A stretch of DNA of 64,000 bases, from contig NC_092874.1 of assembly GCF_028372415.1 (NCBI RefSeq), positions 334,632,651-334,696,650 on the forward strand, written 5' to 3'. The translations under genes and the position numbers were made by a program. Shown here piece by piece: positions 56,857 through 64,000 of this stretch (the stretch's first letter is position 1; each line of letters starts with the position of its first letter). The DNA is from Notamacropus eugenii (lineage: Eukaryota; Chordata; Mammalia; Diprotodontia; Macropodidae). The notes under the pieces were generated by a model. That model saw only the letters and a program-made list of their open reading frames with translations, had not been told where the DNA came from and did no database searches.

Positions 56857-57756
56857 TCAATCCCTTAATGTGGAAGCTGCTAGATCTTGTGTTATCCTGA
56901 TTGTATTTCCACAATACTTGAATTGTTTCTTTCTAGCTGCTTGCAATATTTTCTCCTTGACCTGGGAACTCTGGAATTTGGCCACAATGTTCCTAGGAGT
57001 TTCTCTTTCTGGATCTCTTTCAGGCGGTGATCTGTGGATTCCTTGAATACTTATTTTGCCCTCTGGTTCTAGAATCTCAGGGCAGTTTTCCTTGATCATT
57101 TCATGAAAGATGATGTCTAGGCTCTTTTTCTCATCATGGCTTTCAGGTAGTCCCATAATTTTTAAATTGTCTCTCCTGGATCTATTCTCCAGGTCAGTTG
57201 TTTTTCCAATGAGATATTTCACATTATCTTCCATTTTTTCATTCTTTTGGTTTTGTTTTGCGATTTCTTGGTTCCTCATAAAGTCATTGGCCTCCATCTG
57301 TTCCATTCTAATTTTGAAAGAACTATTTTCTTCAGTGAGCTTTTGAACCTCCTTTTCTATTTGGCTGATTCTGCTTTTGAAAGTATTGTTCTCCTCATTG
57401 GCTTTTTGACCCTCTTTTGCCAATTGAGTTAGCCTATTTTTCAAGGTGTTATTTTCTTCAGCATTTTTTTGGGTCTCCTTTAGCAGGGTGTTTACTTGTT
57501 TTTCATGCTTTTCTTTCATCTCTCTCATTTCTCTTCCCAGATTTTCCTTCACCTCTCTAACTTGATTTTCAAAATTCTTTTTGAGCTCTTCCATGGCCTG
57601 AGCCCATTGAGTGGGCTGGGATACAGAAGCCTTGACTTCTGTTTCTTTCCCTGATGGTAAGCATTGTTCTTCCTCATCAGAAAGGAAGGGAGGAAATGCC
57701 TGTTCACCAAGAAAGTAACCTTCTATAGTCTTATTTTTTTCCCCTTTTCTAGGCAT
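56857..57756 (-). CDS. L1 ORF1 protein, open but C-terminally truncated (299 aa)
   Basis: ORF1p binds L1 RNA as a trimer in the L1 ribonucleoprotein. Residues 1-50 form an N-terminal tail starting MPRKGEKNKTIEGYF. Residues about 52-190 are a long coiled coil with Lys/Glu/Asn heptads, including three consecutive units of about 21 residues (about 99-162). Residues about 192-270 hold the RNA-recognition domain start (RRDNLKIMGLPE) and CPEILEPEG. The C-terminal domain begins near QFKYCGNTIRIT but ends at STLRD, where CGA appears to have become TGA in a CpG context. Most of the C-terminal domain is absent. No frameshift occurs over 299 codons. A functional product is unlikely. Confidence 0.85.
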   Translation of the reverse strand: MPRKGEKNKTIEGYFLGEQAFPPFLSDEEEQCLPSGKETEVKASVSQPTQWAQAMEELKKNFENQVREVKENLGREMREMKEKHEKQVNTLLKETQKNAEENNTLKNRLTQLAKEGQKANEENNTFKSRISQIEKEVQKLTEENSSFKIRMEQMEANDFMRNQEIAKQNQKNEKMEDNVKYLIGKTTDLENRSRRDNLKIMGLPESHDEKKSLDIIFHEMIKENCPEILEPEGKISIQGIHRSPPERDPERETPRNIVAKFQSSQVKEKILQAARKKQFKYCGNTIRITQDLAASTLRD

Positions 57757-58436
57757 TTTCCCAGCCAGTGACTTGACTTCTGAATGTCCTCTCCACCCCC
57801 ACCTCGCCTCCAGATCTGCCCAGCCAGCACTTGGGGTCTGAGATTCAAATGCTGCTCCCCAGCCTCAGGGCTTTGGGCGGGGGCAGGGCTGCTATTCAGT
57901 GTGAGATTAAGTTCAGGTGCTCAGGTCAGGGCAGGGCCGCCTCTTGGGCTCAGTTCCCTCGGGGGGGGGGGTTTATGCAGAGACCTTCAACAATGGATCA
58001 GGGCTCCTGCCTCCTTGGGGAGCCCCTGTCTGCTGTCACCCCCGCTGCTGCCTCCCGAGGGGGCCTGAGTTATGGGGGCACCCCACTCCCCTCTTGACCT
58101 GCCAAGAAGACCCTCTCACTGACCCTTGTCACCTGTGGGTGGGGGACCCGCGCAGCTGCTGGAGATCCCGTCCCTGAAGCCTGCTCAGATCTGCTCCTTT
58201 CCGCGCTGCGCCGCTGAGGCAGGGTTGGGCTCCGCTCCGGGTTCTGAGTGCGAGGGACCTTTTGCGAGAGGTTTTCAGGCTCTCTGGAGCAGAAATCTCG
58301 TCTGCTCCGTTGTTCTGTGGCTTCTGCTGCTCCAGAATTCGCCAGTGGTTCTTTTTTTACAGATATTTTATGGGCAGTGGGTTCGGAGGTAGCGTATGTG
58401 CGTCTTTCTACTCCGCCATCTTGGCCCCGCCCCCCG
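57757..58436 (-). promoter_or_regulatory. L1 5' UTR with YY1-type start
   Basis: A GC-rich leader on the minus strand. Near its start the motif CCAAGATGGCGG (58413-58424) matches YY1, next to GGGGCGGGGCC. In human L1 a YY1 site at the same relative place sets the transcription start. The remainder is C/G-rich with a G10 run at 57961. If active it would transcribe leftward toward ORF1. Confidence 0.6.
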
Positions 58437-58869
58437 ATTATCTCTATCTCTTCTTTGATATTTCAAAATTTCTGTTTTTGTGTTTAGTTGGCTTTTTTTG
58501 ATTTGTTGCTCATCTAAGTTTTTTAGTTGCATGTCCAGTTCAATGATCTGTTCTTTCTCTTTTTGTTGTTGAAAATATTTGGAGGTAGCAGTTACTGCTT
58601 CAGCTGAGTCTCCAAAGTTTTGGTATCTTGTATCACTGTTGGCATTGTATCTAATAGGATTATCTACAGTTTCTGTGATTTGTTCTTTGACCTATATGTT
58701 CTTTAGGATTATATTATTTAAATTTTAAGTTTGAGTTCTTTATTTAAATGCCTCTGTTTATTGTAATTTTCATTGTGTGGTGATTATTAAAGAATGTATT
58801 ACATTTCTGCATTTTATGAGGTTTTTATGTTCTAACATATGCTCAATTCTTATAAAGTAAAATTCAAAG

Positions 58870-58907
<38 letters not shown>

Positions 58908-59660
58908 TATATGTATATGTATATATATTTATACTCTTTTTGGTTCCAAATCAGTAATAAAAGGAAGTATATCATATCTAACTTTTATAAAATTCTATTA
59001 AGATCTTTAACTTCTTTCTTATTTAATTTTTTTTGTTAGACGTCTTTAAGTCTGAAAAGGGTATATTGAAATCAATAGTTTTTTTGTCTGTTTTCTCCTT
59101 GTAGTTAAATTAACATTTCCTTTAAGTACTTAGATGTTATGCCATTTGGTACATATATATTAAATTGATATGATCCCATGATCTATAATGCTTTTCCTTT
59201 TTTGTCTCTTTTGACCGTGTTTACTTTTATTTATTTCCTTGGCTGGGATCATGATTGCCACCCCAGCTTCTTTGGATTCACCTGAGGTATAATATATTTT
59301 GTCCAGCCCATCATCTTGAATCATTGTGAATTTTTTGTGTTTGAAGTGTGTTTCTTGTAAATGACATATGGTTTCAGTCTTCTTTCTAGTCCATTTGGCT
59401 GTACCATCCTCTTTTATGGGTGAGTTCATCTTCTTCACATTCATGATTACAGTTGTTAATGAGATTTTGTATCCTTTTATAGTATTTTTTTCCTTTTCCT
59501 CTGCCTTTCTTTTAAAGAAGAAAGGCTTGAGAAAGAGGGAATGGGAGCAATACTTATAATCTATCATTTTAATGACTCCATCCTTTTCCTCTTTCCTTTT
59601 CTTTAACCATTCTAAATCCCAATCACTAGTTTTTATATTTTCTTTCTTATCTTTTAATCT
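58437..59660 (-). mobile_element. Old L1 ORF2, 5' part with endonuclease remnant
   Basis: This continues the L1 of 54565-56848. On the minus strand 59160-59567 encodes the start of ORF2: MNSPIKED, then TICHLQETHF (the conserved QETH of the endonuclease, codons at 59346-59357), LDKIYYTSG and EAGVAIMIPAKE. The frame then breaks. A (TA)n tract lies at 58871-58931. Confidence 0.82.
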
Positions 59661-59880
59661 CTCCTTTATGATTAACCCTCAATATATAGTCCTTTCCTCC
59701 AAGGACTCTTCCTTTTAACAAGTTAGCAATAGCCATGCACAACTGAAACACATATTGTCCATATCCATATTTATATCTATATCTATACACATATACATAC
59801 GTATATATGTCTCTCTATAAACACATATATTTTATATGTGAGTATATATATATACAAACACAATGAAAGAAACCATTTCT
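59661..59880. repeat. AT-rich TATA/CATA low-complexity DNA
   Basis: Repeated ATATC, ACATAT and GTATAT units at 59755-59860 lie between two old L1 copies. Confidence 0.6.
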
Positions 59881-60049
59881 AGGGGCAGCTGGGTGGTGAA
59901 GTGAAAAGAGCACTGGCCCTGGAGTCAGGAGGACCTGAATTCAAATGCGGCCTCAGACACTTGACGCTTAAATGGCTGGGTAACCTTGGGCAAGTCACTT
60001 CACCTCAATTGCCTTGCCTTCCCCCGACCCCTGCCAAGAAAAAAAAAAA
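59881..60049 (+). mobile_element. Young-looking MAR1-type SINE with TSD
   Basis: AGGGGCAGCTGGGTGGTGAA to CTTGGGCAAGTCACTTCACC, ending CCCCTGCCAAG and an A-run. AAAGAAACCATTTCT (59866-59880) and AAAGAAACCATCTG (60047-60060) flank it. Low divergence and a clean tail suggest a recent insertion. Confidence 0.93.
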
Positions 60050-60060
60050 GAAACCATCTG

Positions 60061-61332
60061 TATTTGAATGGAGCTTGTATTCTAATTGGTATAGTTCCAA
60101 ATTGTTTTCTAGAATGACTACAAATTCACAGCTCCACCAGCGAGTGAATTAGTATATCTGTCCTTCCACATTTCCTCAAACACTTTACATTATTGTTTTT
60201 TGACATCATTGCCAAGATAGTATGACATGGAAACTCAGAGTTGTTTTAATTTGTATTTCTCTTATACAACTGGAAGCATTTTTTCTTGTGATTGTTGATA
60301 GGGTATTTTTCGCCTTGTGAAAACTGCCTTTTCATATCCTTTGACCATTTATCTATTGGAGAATCACTCTTGTTCTTATAAATTTGAATCATTCCCTATA
60401 TATCCTGGATATCAGACTTTCATCAGAGAAACTTGTTACAAAGATTTTTTTTCCCTGTTGACTGTTACCCTTCTAATTTTGGATACATCAATCTTTTTGT
60501 ATAAAGCTTTTTAATTTTGTTGTCAAAATTGTCCGTTTTATTTCCTGTCATTCTCTCTATCTTTTTATTTTGGTCAAGAATCTTACCCTACCAATAGCTA
60601 TGAAAGGCATCTCTTTCCGTTCTCTTCTAATTTGTTTATAATTTTTAGGTCATATATCCATATGGAACTTGTTGTGATCTATGATGTGAGATGTTTCTGC
60701 TGGACAACTTTTTCAGTTTTCCAGGCAATTTTTGTCTAATGTCTTTGCAACTACGTTCGTTTGGCTTTGTATTTTGCACTCTTAATCTGTCCCACTGATC
60801 AACTCTTCTATTTTTAACCTGAACCAGATAGTTTTAAAGATGACTCTTTTGTAGTACAGATTGATATCTGGCACTTTTAAGTTCTTTTCCTTCACATTTT
60901 TTTTTCTTTTGAAATTCTTGACCTTTTGTTCCTCCAGATGCATTGTGTCATTATTTTTTCCAGCTCTATAAAGTAACCCTTTGGTAGTTTGACTGGTGTG
61001 GTATTGAATAAGTAAAGGTACTGTCATTTTTGTTGCATTGGCATAACCCAACCATGAGAATTACTGTCTCTTCAGTTTTTATGTCTGTCTTTATTTCCGT
61101 AAGAACTATTTTGTGCTTGTAGTCACACAATTACCATGGGCTATGCAATTACTACTATTGGTAAGTGGACTCTCAAATAGTTTATATTCTGTAGTTATTT
61201 TGAATGTAATTTATCTTCCTGTGTCTTCCTACCTGACTTTTGTTAAAAAAGACTAATGTTTTGTTTGGGTTTGTGTTACTTCTTGCTACTTTGTTGAAAT
61301 TATTGTTTTAATTTTTTTCTTTTTCCTTCCAA
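60061..61332 (-). mobile_element. Old L1 ORF2 C-terminal half
   Basis: Reverse complement of L1: TCACAGCTCCACCAGCGAGT, CATCCTTTGACC-like and CTATTGGAGAATCACTCTTG, TTTCATCAGAGAAACTTGTT, TATCTGGCACTTTTAAGTTC. It is broken by another L1 at 61333 and resumes at 62041. Confidence 0.8.
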
Positions 61333-62040
61333 ATTTATTAATTTGTTTTTAGTTTTCAACAATTACTTCCATAAGTTTTTTCAGCTATATAAATTTGTTT
61401 GTTTTTAGTTTTCTGCAGTCACTTCCAAAAGTCTTATATTTTCTCTCCCTCCTTCTCCTCTCACTCCCCGAGATGGCATGCAGTCTTATACAGGTTCTAC
61501 ACATACATTCTTATTAAACACATTTTCACCTTAGTCATGTTGCATGGAAGAATTAAAATGAATGGGAGAAACCATGAGAAAAACCAAACCAAACCAAAAC
61601 ACAACACAAGAGAAAATATTCTGCTTCATCCTGCATTCCAACTCCATAGTTCTTTCTCTGGATGTGAATGGCATTTTGCCTGAAGAGTCCTTTGTAAATG
61701 TTTTAGGTCCTTGCATTGCTATGAAAGGCTAAGTCTACCAGAAAAATTCCTCATACACTGTGGTTGTTGCTGTGTACAGTGTTCTCCTGGTTCTGCTCCT
61801 TTCACGTAGCATCAGATCATATAAGTCTTTCCAGGTCTCTCTGAAGTCTTCCTGTTCATCATTTCTTATAGGACAATAGTATTCCATTATATTCATATAC
61901 CACAACTTGTTCAGTCATTCCCCAGTTGATGGGCATCCCCTTGATTTTCAGTTCTTGGCCACCACAAAGAGAGCTGCTGTAAGTATTTTTGTACATAAGG
62001 GACCCTTTCCATATTGTTTTAATTTTTAATCTCTGGAATT
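61333..62040 (-). mobile_element. L1 3' ends inserted in an older L1
   Basis: Reverse complement of a 3'-UTR-containing L1: TTTAGTTTTCTGCAGTCACT, GCATTCCAACTCCATAGTTC, GTTCTCCTGGTTCTGCTCCT, TTCCCCAGTTGATGGGCATC. A shorter copy of the same 3' terminus (TTTAGTTTTCAACAATTACT) lies just before it at about 61340-61393. Confidence 0.82.
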
Positions 62041-62885
62041 CTCTAAGTGGACCATTTTTTCATGCTTATTCTCTCGATATCTTTTTCTTGTTTTATTGCC
62101 ATAGCTAGCATTTCTAGAACTATATCAAATCATAGAGGTGATAATAGGTATCGTTGTATTACCCCTGATCTTACTGGAAAAGCCTCTCATGTTTCTGATG
62201 TATGTATATATATACATACATACATATATATATACGTATATGCGTATACGTATATATATACATACACATATATATATTTACACATATATTACATATAACC
62301 AAATATTCTAAATGGCAAAATTAAATAAGCAAATTAAAAGAGAATGAATAGGGATACATTTCACAATTCTGTTGTTGATCAGACAAGGGATAAAGAGGAT
62401 CATAAGGAAATAAAATGGACAATTTATATACATTATATATATAAATCATCTGATTAATTTTATATAGTATAAATAATGCTAGTTCTTAGTTTTAAATAGA
62501 TGCTCTTTATTACAGTAAAGAAAGTTGCATTTTTCCCTAAGGTTTTAGTGTTATTTGAAAAATATAAATCAATGTTGCATTTTGTCAAAAAGCTTTTCCT
62601 GAAACTATTCATATAATCATGTGATTTTTAGTCTGTAATTTTCCTTTTCCTTCTTTGTCTCTTCTTTGTTTAGGTAGCAAGACTATATTCGTACCTTAGG
62701 AATCTGATTAGATCCCTTCTTTGTCTATTTTTGCATACAGTTTATATAACATTGGACTTAATTGTTCTTTGAATATTTGATAAAATTCACTTGCAAATCC
62801 ATCTTCTTCTCAGGTTATTCAATTTCTTTTTCTGGGATTGGGTTATTTAAATTCTCTATATCTTACTCTGTTTATCCAAGTACCA
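62041..62885 (-). mobile_element. Old L1 ORF2, reverse-transcriptase part (continued)
   Basis: ATAGCTAGCATTTCTAGAAC, CCTGATCTTACTGGAAAAGC and TTGTGTTTAGG-like blocks parallel 55870-56500, so this continues the copy at 60061. An AT microsatellite (62199-62296) interrupts it. Confidence 0.75.
62199..62296. repeat. Alternating TA/TACA/CGTATA microsatellite with palindrome
   Basis: Units of TATA, CATA and CGTATA. A near-perfect 24-base palindrome lies at 62231-62254. Confidence 0.85.
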
Positions 62886-64000
62886 CCCCATCCAAGAGTA
62901 CAAGAAAGCTGGATCTAGGACGCCATCAAAGTTAAACCTGGCCTCTGTAGGATTCCCTGATTATATCTTGATTTAGTCCCCTTTTTAGGTTGTTACTGAA
63001 GTATATGTAGGAAATCAAGGCTCTTCTATACCCATTTAGGCTGCCATCTTTAACCAGAACTCCTGTATGTATTTCAGAAATTCTCACCAGCTCTTGTTTT
63101 CTCTGGTACAATGCTAGAAAGTCCTCTACTCTATTAAAAATCCATATTTTCCCTGTAGGATTATATTTAATTTTTCAGGATAAGTCACTGTAGTTGTAGG
63201 TCTATTTCTTTTGTCTTTTTATGTGTTTCAAGATTTCCCTCATAATACGTTCAGCATAGTGTTGTATGATCCTTCCTAAGGTTCCTTGTAGCATTTTTCC
63301 TTTGACCTGGATAGGGTGGGTAGGTCTAGGTGCTATCTCACCTGGAGTCTAGATGTGATTGCTATGGCCTTCCCAAAATTCTAGATAGGGTAGCTTAGTC
63401 CTGGTCTACTTCCCTACCTTGTTCTATAACCCTGGCCTGAGAGAGGTAACATAGCCCCAGACCAGGCCCTCTCTTCATCCTCAATCCCTGGCTTCTTCTG
63501 CCTCTGTCTACCCATGTGGGCACCAACCTTGCACAGTCATTTACTGGAAGTGGCTTTGTTCCTGGTCTGTCTCTAAAAGACTTGAGCAGATAACAGAGAT
63601 AGAGATGGCCTTTTGGAGGGCTGTGAGGGGTGCCAAGAACCTCATTCATATCCTCAGTTTTCCTGCTGGTCTTATCCCCTAGGAGAGGCTCAGACCCTCT
63701 TGGGGTATGCTGGTTTCAGGTTCCTTCTGCCAGCGATCGCGTTGGCCTCAGGACTTTTGGAGGATGTTGGGGTGTGCACTGCCAGAGCACCCCAGCTCCT
63801 CAGCTTCTTTATGTAGTCACCCGCTGGTGATTCTTTGTTCTTTGCTATCACTTCCACAGTGCAGTTTCTAAGATTGTGCTCCTTTCTGTTGCAGTGTACT
63901 GGAGCCCCCTCCCCTTTTAGGCCCCCTGGCTACATCCCCCGCCAGAATGTTCCAGATCTTCCTATTCAGTCCCAGAGCAATGGAGGAGCTTATTGGTGTT
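62886..64000. other. Unassigned, GC-richer DNA; possible old L1 5' region on minus
   Basis: GGCTGCCATCTTTAACCAGA near 63030 resembles the reverse of an L1 or LTR start. 63290-64000 has the C-rich, non-coding look of an L1 5' UTR. The match is not good enough to assign, and it runs off the window. Confidence 0.3.

Larger units (their letters stand above)
56849..58436 (-). mobile_element. L1 5' end with ORF1, lacking the 3' end
   Basis: On the minus strand it begins at 58436 with GGGGGGCGGGGCCAAGATGG, a GC-rich 5' UTR of about 680 bp, then ORF1, and stops abruptly inside the ORF1 C-terminal domain at 56849. ATTATCTC lies at both edges (56841-56848 and 58437-58444). Outside it, both flanks are the same old L1 ORF2, so this is an insertion. 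No poly(A), ORF2 or 3' UTR is present. It keeps many CpGs and is less decayed than its neighbours. Confidence 0.85.

Overview
This is marsupial (metatherian) nuclear DNA. Diagnostic signs are many copies of the tRNA-headed marsupial SINE with the phrase GGCAGCTAGGTGGCACAGTG (called MAR1-type here), marsupial L1 ends, RTE LINEs with RTE-tailed SINEs, and a background of old L2, MIR and CR1/L3 copies. I cannot name the species. No complete host protein-coding gene is recognisable. The reading frames longer than about 100 codons fall in transposon remnants, in (TC)n/(GA)n microsatellites, or in one GC-rich island.

Layout. 0.7-4.1 kb: SINE and an internally deleted L1 (5' region, ORF1 remnant, ORF2 tail, 3' UTR) with target-site duplications. 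4.1-10.4 kb: SINEs and microsatellites in mostly unassigned DNA. 10.4-12.9 kb: an RTE LINE on the minus strand inserted inside an older RTE-type element. 13.1-14.3 kb: two L1 pieces in opposite orientation. 14.6-30.1 kb: probable LTR remnants, several L2 copies on both strands, a decayed second type of LINE reverse transcriptase, a 98-bp hAT miniature element, and a long minus-strand L2 reaching about 30.1 kb.

30.2-32.4 kb: the only promoter-like region. A long (TC)n tract is followed by a CpG-rich island with GC boxes, a CRE-like site, an ETS site, a consensus splice donor at 30892/30893 and a three-unit minisatellite. It probably holds the promoter and non-coding first exon of a gene whose body lies outside the window or further along it. 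The gene is not identifiable. 32.4-54 kb: shore with a perfect CRE, then L2, MIR, CR1/L3, hAT and L1 fragments, repeat-poor DNA at 46.9-49.6 kb, and a second copy of an unclassified ~1 kb repeat also seen at 22 kb.

54.3-62.9 kb (and perhaps to the end): a nest of L1 copies, all on the minus strand. A better-preserved L1 5' region with an open ORF1 (56.85-58.44 kb) sits inside an older ORF2. It lacks its 3' end, which is the reverse of usual L1 truncation.

I found no evidence of a new enzymatic or defence system. The items most worth a second look are the CpG island with its minisatellite, the 3'-less L1, the RTE-within-RTE-element insertion, the L1 inversion with non-L1 DNA at the junction, and the unclassified repeat family.
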